Assembly (NCBI GenBank): GCA_043424675.1
Contig: JBHWPB010000102.1
Location: 1 to 13,983 of the forward strand
DNA: 13,983 bases
Reading direction: 5' to 3'
DNA from: JBHWPB01 sp043424675
GTDB taxonomy: Bacteria; Bacillota; Bacilli; Lactobacillales; Carnobacteriaceae_A
Shown here: positions 1-7,501 of the stretch, piece by piece
How positions within the stretch are numbered: the first letter of the stretch is position 1
How the letters are laid out: every line of letters begins with the position of its first letter
Notes under the pieces: generated by a model
Seen by the model: the letters and a program-made list of their open reading frames with translations, nothing else
The model's database searches: none
What the model was told of the DNA's origin: nothing
Program-made: the position numbers and the translations under genes

Positions 1-1
1 T

Positions 2-1126
2 AGAGAAAAATTAGCGACCACTGGAGTTGGAAAACCTGTCACACAATATCTTACAAAAATCACAAAAGAAGGCATTCCTATCCAGCTCTATGATACACGG
101 GGACTAGAACTCAATCCTGATGTACAAAAACAAGTGAAACAAGAGATTAATGATCTCTATACTGAAACCAAGGACACAGAAGATGAAATTCATGTCGTTT
201 ATTATGTGATCAATGGAAACTCTTCTCGAATCGAGCCATTAGAAGAAGATATGATTCGCTCTTTCAGTGAAAAAATGCCCGTCATTATTGTCTTATCACA
301 ATCAATAGGCGAGCCAGCTCAAGAATTCAAAGCGTTTATAGAAGACCAACACTTGCCAGTAGAAGATGTTATCAATGTTATGGCAAAAGATTATCAGATA
401 GCTGATGACTATATCATCGAAGAATTTGGTTTGAAAACGCTCATTCAACGCACCATCGATGTCATACCAGATGATGCAGAACGAGCTTTTAATAATGCCC
501 AACATGCAGATATAGCAAGGAAAGCAAAAGCTGCAAGGAGTTGGGCTAAAAAATATATTGGATCTTCATTTGGTGTGGGATTCCTTCCTGTACCATTTTC
601 AGATGCTGCCTTATTGGTGCCTATGCAGATTACTTTAATCGCCCATATTACAAGTATATTCGGAATTTCTATGGATAAACGGACCTTGATCAGTATTATC
701 GCAGCGGTAGGGGGTACCGGCGGAGCAACCTATCTAGGACGCAGTATCGTAACCAATATTATGAAACTTTTTCCAGGAGCAGGTTCTGTTGCTGGAGGAG
801 CGATCAGTGCTACCACTGCAGCGACCATAACGAGTGCACTCGCAATGAGTTATATTGAAGTCCTAGTGGTTCTATCTCGTGCTGAAAAAGACGGAAAAAT
901 TGGCGATCTTTCAAATATCGATGAGCTCATGCGGGAAAAGTTCGGCGAACATCTCTCACGCCGTAAAGAAGTGAATTCAAAAGAAGACTTAGATCAAATC
1001 GCTGATGAAGAAATGAAGGATATAGAAGAAAATATTGAAGAAGATGAAACGATAAAAGCAAGCAGCAAAGAGTCTGACGAAGAGCAAAACTTAATAGATA
1101 AAATTAAGGGATTTATGAAGTGGTAA
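2..1126 (+). CDS. GTPase with C-terminal DUF697 domain (5' end missing)
   Basis: The reading frame is open from base 2, so the gene begins upstream of the window and a GTG at 134 is not its start. 374 residues are visible. The first ones hold the middle of a small-GTPase fold: a TTGVGKPVT segment compatible with the G2 switch region and a DTRG at visible residues 31-34 matching the G3 DxxG motif. The P-loop must lie upstream. Where G4 is expected the protein reads VIIVLSQSIGE, without a normal [NT]KxD. Visible residues about 168-290 are a DUF697-type region (GVGFLPVPFSDAALLVP, then glycine/alanine-rich hydrophobic helices), found in Era-like, probably membrane-associated GTPases. The last 80 or so residues are highly charged and acidic and end in LIDKIKGFMKW. 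Family assignment is firm from the domain order. Cellular role is unknown. Confidence 0.8.
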   Translation, partial: REKLATTGVGKPVTQYLTKITKEGIPIQLYDTRGLELNPDVQKQVKQEINDLYTETKDTEDEIHVVYYVINGNSSRIEPLEEDMIRSFSEKMPVIIVLSQSIGEPAQEFKAFIEDQHLPVEDVINVMAKDYQIADDYIIEEFGLKTLIQRTIDVIPDDAERAFNNAQHADIARKAKAARSWAKKYIGSSFGVGFLPVPFSDAALLVPMQITLIAHITSIFGISMDKRTLISIIAAVGGTGGATYLGRSIVTNIMKLFPGAGSVAGGAISATTAATITSALAMSYIEVLVVLSRAEKDGKIGDLSNIDELMREKFGEHLSRRKEVNSKEDLDQIADEEMKDIEENIEEDETIKASSKESDEEQNLIDKIKGFMKW

Positions 1127-1167
1127 CCCCAACACCTGCGAGAAAAAGCGGGATGATTTCGACAATA

Positions 1168-1212
1168 AAAAATACGACCGTCTGATTTTGATAGTGAGAA
1201 GGTCGTATTTTT
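1168..1212. terminator. Bidirectional intrinsic terminator
   Basis: A perfect 12-bp inverted repeat, AAAAATACGACC (1168-1179) and GGTCGTATTTTT (1201-1212), with a 21-base loop. The T-run on one side and A-run on the other let it work on both strands. It sits between the convergent GTPase and IclR genes, 4 bases from the IclR stop codon. Confidence 0.85.
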
Positions 1213-1215
1213 AAG

Positions 1216-1983
1216 TTATTCTGTCAGCATAGAGGATATTTTATCTGTCATATACAGCAGTTTTTCTAAAGCATCTTCTTCGTTCTCTTTAAATGTTTCA
1301 GTCGTCGCCGTAGCAGAGAGTGAATAGAGCAGCTCTCCATCTATAAAGATAGGAACAGCGATACTAGAAAAGCCATTGCCTAATTCTTCGTCTTCATAAG
1401 AAAAGCCTTGTTCTCTGATCTTGTCCAGCTCTTCGTACAAGACGTCTTCAGTCGTAATTGTGTTTTTAGCATATTGAATCCATTCAAAACTCTTGGTGAC
1501 TTGTTCAAGTAAAGAGTCATTCAAATGGGCGAGCAGCAGTTTCCCTGAGGAAGAAGCATAGGTTGGAAAATAGACATTATGCTGGATGCTGACAAAGTAC
1601 CGGGTGTGTACCGGGTTTACAACATGAACCGTTCCGACAGTCGTCCCACGAATCAGTAAGATACGGACAGACATCTGATGGTCATTGGCTAAATTCAGCA
1701 TATCGCCTTCAATCAGATCGATGATCTCTGCCGTACGATCATAATCTGCCAAGCGGTATTTCTCTAAGAAGACCGTACCTAACCGATAGAGATTATCATC
1801 TTTGTTGTAGGAGAGGTAACCGTAGAAGACGAGGGTTTGGACGAGACCTCTTGTGGTATTTATATTTAATTGAGTCTGGTGACTTATCTCGTTAAGAGTC
1901 AGAGCAGGCTGGTTTTTTGAAAAACAATCAATGATCGCAAAGGCTCGAGTTAATGTTTGGATGAGTTTTGGTGGTTCTTTCAC
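1216..1983 (-). CDS. IclR-family transcriptional regulator
   Basis: A 255-residue protein of normal IclR length. Residues about 5-70 form the N-terminal winged helix-turn-helix, with the HTH near 30-52 (LTLNEISHQTQLNINTTRGLVQTL) followed by the wing NLYRLG. Residues about 80-255 form the IclR effector-binding domain, including the SSSGKLLLAHL segment and the late SIAVPIF strand. The start is a GTG at 1981-1983, preceded at 6 bases by GAAGG on the minus strand. IclR proteins usually bind a small carbon compound and control a nearby catabolic operon. Here both neighbours are unrelated (a convergent GTPase and a divergent GNAT/ATP-grasp pair), so the target is unclear. The divergent pair is the only candidate by position. 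No clear promoter was found for this gene; TATGCTATGAT on the minus strand near 2022-2032 could be a -10 region. Confidence 0.88.
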   Translation of the reverse strand: MKEPPKLIQTLTRAFAIIDCFSKNQPALTLNEISHQTQLNINTTRGLVQTLVFYGYLSYNKDDNLYRLGTVFLEKYRLADYDRTAEIIDLIEGDMLNLANDHQMSVRILLIRGTTVGTVHVVNPVHTRYFVSIQHNVYFPTYASSSGKLLLAHLNDSLLEQVTKSFEWIQYAKNTITTEDVLYEELDKIREQGFSYEDEELGNGFSSIAVPIFIDGELLYSLSATATTETFKENEEDALEKLLYMTDKISSMLTE

Positions 1984-2082
1984 AGAATACCTTCTTTCCT
2001 TATAGTATTAGTCTCTTAATCATAGCATATGGAAAAAAAATCTGCATTGATTTTGAGAGTTCCTCTTCTGGAGTGAAAGATA

Positions 2083-2091
2083 TGCTACAAT
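2083..2091 (+). promoter_or_regulatory. Extended -10 promoter for the GNAT/ATP-grasp operon
   Basis: TGCTACAAT fits the extended -10 form TGnTATAAT with one mismatch. It lies 29 bases before the GNAT start codon. No good -35 hexamer is seen at 17 bases upstream, which is common for extended -10 promoters. This is an inference from sequence only. Confidence 0.55.
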
Positions 2092-2119
2092 AGTCAACAA
2101 AAGAATAAAGGAGAAGAGG

Positions 2120-2614
2120 ATGTCTATGCAAAGTGAAGTGAACTTACGACCCATTCAAAAAGAAGATAACGAAAAGATGGCGCAGATTATTCGCACCGCC
2201 TTGGAAGAATACGAGCTGGATAAACCAGGAACAGCTTATTATGATCCGCAGCTGGATAACTTAAGTGACTACTATGACAATCAAGACCGTGCACAATATT
2301 TCGTATTAGAGAAAGATGACAAGGTTATCGGAGGTGGGGGATACAGTGCTTTTTCTCAAAGAGAAGATGTGGCAGAATTAGAAAAGCTATACGTTGATGA
2401 AGATTACCGCAGACAAGGGTTTTCAGGTCTACTTATTAAAAAGATAGAAGAAGCGGCACAAAAAGATGAATATCAAAATTTATATATTGAAACATCGAAA
2501 GTACTAGATGCAGCGAACCTCATCTATGTACATTATGGATATCAGAGCAGAGATGAAGCATTAGAAGGAAGCGAACACGAAGCGATGGACCGTTTTTTTA
2601 TAAAAAAATTATAA
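2120..2614 (+). CDS. GNAT-family N-acetyltransferase
   Basis: A 164-residue single-domain acetyltransferase. It should transfer an acetyl group from acetyl-CoA to an amine. Residues 69-77 (VIGGGGYSA) are the central strand, 85-92 (AELEKLYVD) lead into motif A, and 97-102 (RRQGFS) match the Q/RxxGxG/A pyrophosphate-binding loop with Ser in the last position. The later segment LDAANLIYVHYGYQ (129-142) is the usual GNAT C-terminal helix and strand. The PGTAYYDPQLDNL stretch (36-48) occurs in a common group of uncharacterised bacterial GNATs. The ATG at 2120 is chosen because AAGGAG ends 6 bases before it; a second ATG at 2126 is possible but less well spaced. The ATP-grasp gene starts 16 bases after the stop, so the two are very likely co-transcribed. 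The acceptor substrate cannot be read from the sequence. Confidence 0.85.
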   Translation: MSMQSEVNLRPIQKEDNEKMAQIIRTALEEYELDKPGTAYYDPQLDNLSDYYDNQDRAQYFVLEKDDKVIGGGGYSAFSQREDVAELEKLYVDEDYRRQGFSGLLIKKIEEAAQKDEYQNLYIETSKVLDAANLIYVHYGYQSRDEALEGSEHEAMDRFFIKKL

Positions 2615-2630
2615 AGAACAGAGGGGTTCT

Positions 2631-3788
2631 ATGAACTTTATTATTGTGCAACCCAACATTCCTGAAAATTTTGAATTGTTTACTGTCCGCTTACATGAGC
2701 AGGGCATCACGACCTTAGGCATAGGCGATACGCCGTATGACGAATTATCGGAAAGGATGCGCACTCACTTAGAAGAATATTATTATGTCGACTCACTTTC
2801 AGACTACGATGCAATGTTTAAAGCGGTTGCCTTTCTGTCATTTAAGCACGGTAAAATCGATCGGTTGGAATCCTTCGATGAATATTGGCTGGAGCTGGAT
2901 GCTTCATTGCGGAAAGATTTTAATATCTTCGGACTCAAAACAGAAGACATGAAAGCCATCAAATTAAAAAGTCATATGAAAAAAGTATTTAGAGAACATA
3001 ACATTCCAGTCGCCGAAGGATCCATGTTTTCTGATAGAAAAGAAGCAAAAACAATCATTCAAAAATTAAAATATCCTGTTATTGTGAAACCTGATAGCGG
3101 AGTAGGGGCAAGTTATACTTACAAATTAGAGAATCAAGAGGATCTGGATGCCTTCTTTGAAATGAAACCGGAGAGCATGACTTTTATCATGGAAGAATTT
3201 ATATCAGGTGATGTAGAAACCTTTGATGGATTGACCAATCAGAAGGGAGAAATAGTCTTTTCAAGCTCTCTCCAGTATGGAGAAACTCCTCTCGATCTCG
3301 CTTCAGGGTTAGTGGATAATTATTTTCTTGTTCCTCAAAAACCAAAAGATGATGTAAGAAAATTAGGAGAAAAGATTGTCCAAGCTTTCCGTATCGAAGA
3401 ACGTTTTTTCCATATTGAATTTTTCCGTCTCGAAAATGGAGATTTAATAGTACTTGAAATAAATTTCCGACCAGCTGGAGGACCTTCTTTAGATTTAGTG
3501 AATTATGCTTATAGTATGGATATATACGAAACTTATGCGAATCTAGTTTCAGGTAGAGAAAGCAATCTCAAAGAAGAGGCTGAATTTGTTTCTGGTTATG
3601 TTTCCAGACAACATGACAGACACTATCGACACTCTCATAAGGATATTTTGAATCGCTATCATGATTTTATTGTGGAGATAGTAGATGTGCCGTCTTCTTA
3701 CCGTTCGATGATGGGAGATAAGGGATACACGCTTAAAGTTTTGGATGAACCTTTGTTTTATGAAATTTCAAATTATATTTTAGAATGA
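2631..3788 (+). CDS. ATP-grasp domain carboxylate-amine ligase
   Basis: A 385-residue ATP-grasp enzyme. Such enzymes activate a carboxylate as an acyl phosphate with ATP and join it to an amine or similar group. Residues 1-100 form a preATP-grasp domain (IIVQPNIPENF, then GITTLGIG). The ATP-grasp fold follows: KYPVIVKPDSGVGAS (147-161) with Lys153 and the glycine loop, MEEFISGD (187-194) as the adenine-contact strand, HIEFF (261-265), and LEINFRPAGG (275-284) with Glu276, Asn278 and Arg280 as the metal/phosphate residues. The C-terminal 80 residues form an extra domain I do not recognise. GAGGGG lies 4 bases before the ATG. The gene follows the GNAT gene in one operon and is closed by a terminator. 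It resembles amino-acid or peptide ligases in general; it is not clearly D-Ala-D-Ala ligase, carbamoyl-phosphate synthetase, PurK or RimK. The substrate is unknown. Confidence 0.85.
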   Translation: MNFIIVQPNIPENFELFTVRLHEQGITTLGIGDTPYDELSERMRTHLEEYYYVDSLSDYDAMFKAVAFLSFKHGKIDRLESFDEYWLELDASLRKDFNIFGLKTEDMKAIKLKSHMKKVFREHNIPVAEGSMFSDRKEAKTIIQKLKYPVIVKPDSGVGASYTYKLENQEDLDAFFEMKPESMTFIMEEFISGDVETFDGLTNQKGEIVFSSSLQYGETPLDLASGLVDNYFLVPQKPKDDVRKLGEKIVQAFRIEERFFHIEFFRLENGDLIVLEINFRPAGGPSLDLVNYAYSMDIYETYANLVSGRESNLKEEAEFVSGYVSRQHDRHYRHSHKDILNRYHDFIVEIVDVPSSYRSMMGDKGYTLKVLDEPLFYEISNYILE

Positions 3789-3792
3789 AAAG

Positions 3793-3834
3793 AAACCCTG
3801 CAGTGAGCGTTTGAAAAGCTCTCAGCAGGGTTTT
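3793..3834. terminator. Bidirectional intrinsic terminator
   Basis: AAACCCTGC (3793-3801) pairs with GCAGGGTTT (3825-3833), and an inner GAGC/GCTC stem continues it after mismatches. A T-run follows on the + strand. It closes the GNAT/ATP-grasp operon and, read the other way, the sppA-sppI operon. Confidence 0.8.
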
Positions 3835-3863
3835 TATTTTGCAATTAATCTCGCGACATATTT

Positions 3864-4343
3864 TTAATCCGCAGGAACGACAACAGTATCTGCGAAAAAA
3901 TCTCCCAGATGTTGTTTTTTGTCCGTAAAAGCAGCCATGATGTAAATGATAGGGAATGTATAGAGAACATGACGCATCGCCCCTTCACGAACCAGAATAT
4001 CACCTAGATCGAGAGAGTAACCGTCTAACTGAACGACTCTGATTTTGCAGATCATCTTCCCTATAGTTTGTCCTTGAGTAAAATAATTCATTAAAATGAA
4101 GTAAGCGAGCAGTACGATTACTTCCACAAGAAGGATTAAAACCGGCTGTTCACCAAAAAGTCTTGTTATCGGAAAAAGGAATATCCTTTGCAGACTTGAA
4201 ACAACGATCAAGTCTATCAGATAAGCGAAAAACCTTCTCCAAAACCCTACATAAGGAATAGGGTCATGTTCTCTCTCGTGTTTTTCATATAACTCATCAA
4301 AATAATTAATCGTCCGGTTGTCTTGAGTGTTTTCATTCTCCAT
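3864..4343 (-). CDS. sppI: RDD-family membrane protein, SppI-like inhibitor of SppA
   Basis: A 159-residue RDD protein. The signature is near the N-terminus (WRRFFAYLIDLIVV), followed by hydrophobic segments around LILLVEVIVLLAYFIL and VLYTFPIIYIMAAF, the TIGKMICKIRVV motif, and a C-terminal HLGDFFADTVVV. Roughly three membrane helices are expected. In Bacillus subtilis the gene after sppA is yteJ, an RDD protein of similar length, reported to bind SppA and inhibit its protease activity and renamed SppI. The same gene order here supports the same role. I place the start at the ATG 4341-4343 because GGTGG lies 5 bases before it; a GTG at 4350-4352 would add three residues but has no good ribosome binding site. 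The start lies inside the end of sppA (11-base overlap), so translation is probably coupled and the two proteins made together. Confidence 0.8.
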   Translation of the reverse strand: MENENTQDNRTINYFDELYEKHEREHDPIPYVGFWRRFFAYLIDLIVVSSLQRIFLFPITRLFGEQPVLILLVEVIVLLAYFILMNYFTQGQTIGKMICKIRVVQLDGYSLDLGDILVREGAMRHVLYTFPIIYIMAAFTDKKQHLGDFFADTVVVPAD

Positions 4344-5370
4344 CGTAACCACCGCCGTAAAGATATTGAGGTTTGGGCTGATTATAATCTGTCATAAGTT
4401 TCGATAAGATCTGTAGGTCTGAAGAGTCTGATTTTTTAGCACCAGGACTTTCGATACCGAATAAAGAGAAGAAGTCTTGTCCTGTGCGACGAATACTGAC
4501 GATAGCAGGATTATCCACACCCATTTCTTGAGCCATATCTTCTTGGGCTATGTCTCTATATCCCAGCTTATCAACCAGCCCATTTTCAACAGCTTCTTCG
4601 CCGAGAAAGACTCGCCCGTCAGCGAGCTCTAAAATGTCCTCTCGCGGTAGATCTCGGCCTTCATCGATCACATCAATAAAGCCTTGAAACATTGTGTCCA
4701 GCATATTATCAAGATATTCTTCTTCAGCTTCTGTGCTTTCTCTGAAGCTGGATGGAGAATCTTTAAATTCTCCAGATTTTATCACTTCCATATCGATGCC
4801 ATACTCTTCCAGCAATCCTGATATATTAGCATAAGACATAATGACTCCGATAGAGCCTGTCATAGTCTCCTCAGTGGCATAAATGTTGTCTGCTAAAGCT
4901 GAAACATAGTAACCGCCGCTTGCAGCCATCGCGCCCATAGAACTATAAATCGGGATGTCTCTTTCTTCTTGAAGCGTTCGGATACGATCTGAAATTTCAC
5001 GACTTTCATAAACGCCGCCCCCCGGTGTATCTACATCTAAAATAACACCAGCGATACTCTCATCTTCCAGAGCAGCATCTAAAGCAGTAAGAACAGCTTG
5101 ATGGTTATAGCCCCCACTTGTAAAGGGATCTGTAGTAGTTGTGTCCATAATCACACCGTGGATTGGAACAACCAAAATTTTTTGGGTCATATCTCCAGGT
5201 TCCAGCACAACTTCATCCACTAAGTTCTGAGCTAAGGGTAAGGAATCGAACACACTGCGCGCTTCTTCTTCCTCCACATTATCATCTCTCAAAGTAAAAA
5301 GTGAGAGTACAAAAACGATAACAGCAAGAGCAATAGCGACCCAGCGTTTGGTGGAACTATTATTATTCAT
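4333..5370 (-). CDS. sppA: Signal peptide peptidase SppA, S49 family
   Basis: A 345-residue protein of the short SppA type seen in Gram-positives. It degrades leftover signal peptides in the membrane and in B. subtilis also takes part in resistance to some lantibiotics. Residues 10-27 are a single N-terminal membrane anchor. The catalytic domain faces outward: LDVDTPGGGV (111-120), AMAASGGYYVSALAD (147-161) with nucleophile Ser151, TGSIGVI (171-177), and KSGEFKD (198-204) with general base Lys203. The 52-residue gap between Ser and Lys equals that between Ser147 and Lys199 of B. subtilis SppA. LADGRVF-GEEA (249-260 region) is the usual late motif. The ATG is preceded by AAGGAGG at 7 bases. 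It is followed by the overlapping sppI gene. All key residues are present, so an active enzyme is expected. Confidence 0.95.
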   Translation of the reverse strand: MNNNSSTKRWVAIALAVIVFVLSLFTLRDDNVEEEEARSVFDSLPLAQNLVDEVVLEPGDMTQKILVVPIHGVIMDTTTTDPFTSGGYNHQAVLTALDAALEDESIAGVILDVDTPGGGVYESREISDRIRTLQEERDIPIYSSMGAMAASGGYYVSALADNIYATEETMTGSIGVIMSYANISGLLEEYGIDMEVIKSGEFKDSPSSFRESTEAEEEYLDNMLDTMFQGFIDVIDEGRDLPREDILELADGRVFLGEEAVENGLVDKLGYRDIAQEDMAQEMGVDNPAIVSIRRTGQDFFSLFGIESPGAKKSDSSDLQILSKLMTDYNQPKPQYLYGGGYDGE

Positions 5371-5393
5371 ATCTTATCCTCCTTTTCTTTCGT

Positions 5394-5402
5394 ATTGTAT
5401 CA
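5394..5402 (-). promoter_or_regulatory. Extended -10 promoter for sppA-sppI
   Basis: On the minus strand TGATACAAT (5402 down to 5394) matches the TGnTATAAT extended -10 form. It lies 23 bases before the sppA ATG, just ahead of the AAGGAGG site. The -35 region is weak. Confidence 0.5.
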
Positions 5403-5476
5403 GGAATTTCAAGTAAAGTATTGCCTTATTATTACTAAAGTCACAGCTCTTTGTTTTCTAAAATATAAGCCTCGCA

Positions 5477-5485
5477 TGGTATAAT
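5477..5485 (+). promoter_or_regulatory. Extended -10 promoter for the HAAS membrane protein gene
   Basis: TGGTATAAT is a perfect extended -10 element. It lies 42 bases before the start codon and is back to back with the sppA promoter. The leader holds an AAGGAGG at 5513-5519, correctly placed for the ATG, and an extra GGGGAGGAG at about 5497-5505 that is too far from any start codon. Confidence 0.6.
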
Positions 5486-5527
5486 TAAAGTAAGAAGGGG
5501 AGGAGTTTCCATAAGGAGGAGAGAAAG

Positions 5528-6469
5528 ATGAATGCTGTCCGGAAATATGTCGAGAGTATGTTTATCGGTCTGCCGAATGAACCAGAAGCTCAAGCGTTGA
5601 AAGAAAGTGTTATTCAAAAAAGTATGGAACGCTATGAGGAATTATTGTTAAACGGCCTGCCTCCCCAAGAAGCACTCGCGCAACTTATTATAGAACTGGA
5701 AGCTGAAGAAGAAGAGATCCTGGCTCCTTACCATAGAGAACAAGAGCAATATAACTTGACCGAAGAATGGATGACATTGGATGAGGCACAAACATTTATT
5801 GCGAGAAACAGAAAGGAAAGCAGAAGAATTGGCCTCGCTGTCCTGTTTATTTTACTCTCAGTTGGTTTAATTCCAACTTTCGCTCTCTTTAACCTTGCTG
5901 AGCTTGCTGTTGCATTAATGTTAGTCGTTATAGCTTTTTCTGTCAGCATGATGATTATGGCTGGGATGAGAGTTGGCGATCAGTTTGAAAATGATATCTA
6001 TATAGAAACGGTTTTATCGGATGAGGATTACTTTATTCTCCAGCAAGAATTCCGAACGTTCAAAAGTAAAGAAAGCTATCGAATTGCTTTAGGTGTCGCC
6101 TTGTGTATCCTTTCTGTAGTTCCATTACTAACTTTTTCTTTTCTGGGCAATGAAAGTTTTGTAGAAGGCATAGGTGTATTGATTCTACTTACTTTAGTCG
6201 GCTTAGGGGTTTATCAATTCATCCAATACGGAATGACTTATAATGTCTATGAGCGTCTCTTAAATCTGGGAGAATATTCAAGAGAAAACCTGGCTAACGA
6301 AAAGAGATTAGAACCGGTTTCAGGAATTTATTGGATGGTCGTCACATTTATCTATCTAGGGTGGAGCTTTATAACGATGGATTGGCACATCACTTGGATA
6401 ATCTGGCCGCTTGCAGGCGTATTATGGGGTCTCATTGCACTTATCGTTAAAGCTGTCGCTGGAGAATAA
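5528..6469 (+). CDS. HAAS-domain (permease prefix) six-helix membrane protein
   Basis: A 313-residue protein. Residues 1-90 are a soluble helical domain of the HAAS type (MNAVRKYVESMFIGLPN, then ERYEELLLNGLPPQEALAQLI), usually cytosolic and often paired with PadR-type regulation. The rest has about six membrane helices near residues 101-121, 124-147, 184-205, 212-233, 265-284 and 289-310. A soluble linker between helices 2 and 3 (about 150-183) contains DEDYFILQQEF. AAGGAGG lies 8 bases before the ATG. Many HAAS genes sit directly after a PadR regulator gene; none is next to this one, where the upstream neighbour is divergent sppA. The gene is alone in its transcript and ends at a very strong terminator. 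The molecular function is not known; a sensor or signalling role tied to the cell envelope is only a guess. Confidence 0.75.
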   Translation: MNAVRKYVESMFIGLPNEPEAQALKESVIQKSMERYEELLLNGLPPQEALAQLIIELEAEEEEILAPYHREQEQYNLTEEWMTLDEAQTFIARNRKESRRIGLAVLFILLSVGLIPTFALFNLAELAVALMLVVIAFSVSMMIMAGMRVGDQFENDIYIETVLSDEDYFILQQEFRTFKSKESYRIALGVALCILSVVPLLTFSFLGNESFVEGIGVLILLTLVGLGVYQFIQYGMTYNVYERLLNLGEYSRENLANEKRLEPVSGIYWMVVTFIYLGWSFITMDWHITWIIWPLAGVLWGLIALIVKAVAGE

Positions 6470-6516
6470 GAAGACCCTCAACCACATTTAGAATAAGACT
6501 AAAACAATATCCAGCA

Positions 6517-6562
6517 AAAAGCCTCCCAGATTTTCATCGATGTGAAAATCTGGGAGGCTTTT
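6517..6562. terminator. Strong bidirectional terminator with a perfect 20-bp stem
   Basis: Bases 6517-6536 and 6543-6562 are perfect reverse complements, giving a 20-bp stem (core GCCTCCCAGATTTTCA) with a 6-base loop TCGATG. A-run and T-run flanks allow both directions. It separates the convergent HAAS gene and psuG. Confidence 0.93.
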
Positions 6563-6583
6563 AAATATGATAAGAGTAACGAA

Positions 6584-7501
6584 TTAAAGATTGTTATAAT
6601 CAACTGCGAGCTGTGCGCCGACTTTAGCGTTATTGTACACAAGTTGGATATTAGTATCTAGACTTGCTCCTTCAGTTTTTTCAACAATTTTTGAAAGTAA
6701 GAAAGGAGTAGAATCTTTGCCGGAGATACCTGCTTCTTTTTCTTCTGCTAATGCTTCTTCAATGATGCTGTTGATTTCTGCGTTAGGAATTTCGTGTTCT
6801 TTAGGAACGGGAACAGTAAGTAAGTGCCCGCCTTCAAAACCAAGTTCGTCGCTCATTTTCATTGTTTGAGCCACTTCTTCTGTCGACTCGACGCGAGTAG
6901 GGATTTTGATGTCAGAAGTGCTGGAATAGAAAGCTGGGAGAGTATCGGTCTGATAACCAAATACGGGTACACCGTGAGTTTCCAAGTACTCCAATGTTCT
7001 TTGGAGATCAAGAATCGCTTTTGCTCCTGCTCCAACAACAGTAACGCTTGTTTGCGCAAGTTCTTCGAGATCAGCAGAGACATCCATAGAGTCTTCTCCA
7101 CCTCTGTGAACTCCACCGATACCACCCGTTACAAAGACTTTAATTCCAGCCATTTCAGCTGCAATCATAGTAGAAGCTACAGTGGTCGCCCCGAGCTTGC
7201 CTGAAGCTAAGATATAAGCCATATCACGGCGAGAGACTTTGGCGACATCTTCAGAAGTTGCCATCGTTTCTAATGTCTCTTCTGTTAATCCGACATGGAT
7301 TTTCCCGTCGATGATAGCAATAGTTGCAGGAGTCGCGCCATTTTCACGAATGATGTTTTCTGTTTCTTTGGCCATTTCTACGTTCTGCGGATAAGGCATT
7401 CCGTGAGAGATGATCGTAGACTCTAAAGCGACGACTGGCTTGTTATTATCTAATGCTTGTTGTACCTCTTCATTGATTACTAATAAGTTGTTGTCTGTCA
7501 T
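6584..7501 (-). CDS. psuG: Pseudouridine-5'-phosphate glycosidase
   Basis: A 305-residue PsuG. It splits pseudouridine 5'-phosphate into uracil and ribose 5-phosphate in the cytosol (reversible reaction, metal dependent), the second step of pseudouridine salvage. The sequence has ALESTIISHGMPYPQN (25-40) with Glu27, AKVSRRD (87-93) with Lys88, FVTGGIGGVHRGGEDSMDVSADL (123-145) with Asp144, and VGAGAKAILD (156-165) with Lys161. These correspond, with a constant shift of 4-5 residues, to Glu31, Lys93, Asp149 and Lys166 of Escherichia coli PsuG. The ATG overlaps the psuK stop codon by one base (TAATG), so the two are translationally coupled. AAAGGAA upstream is the ribosome binding site. Length and motifs are complete. 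Confidence 0.95.
   Translation of the reverse strand: MTDNNLLVINEEVQQALDNNKPVVALESTIISHGMPYPQNVEMAKETENIIRENGATPATIAIIDGKIHVGLTEETLETMATSEDVAKVSRRDMAYILASGKLGATTVASTMIAAEMAGIKVFVTGGIGGVHRGGEDSMDVSADLEELAQTSVTVVGAGAKAILDLQRTLEYLETHGVPVFGYQTDTLPAFYSSTSDIKIPTRVESTEEVAQTMKMSDELGFEGGHLLTVPVPKEHEIPNAEINSIIEEALAEEKEAGISGKDSTPFLLSKIVEKTEGASLDTNIQLVYNNAKVGAQLAVDYNNL

Noticed and set aside
432..447. TGAAAACGCTCATTCA, similar to a CcpA cre site
   Set aside because: It has mismatches in the right half and lies inside the GTPase coding region, with no promoter nearby. Matches of this quality are expected by chance.
6824..7204. Plus-strand open frame of 126 codons opposite psuG
   Set aside because: It is fully antisense to psuG, whose catalytic residues are all intact, and its translation is Cys/Ser/Phe-rich without any domain.
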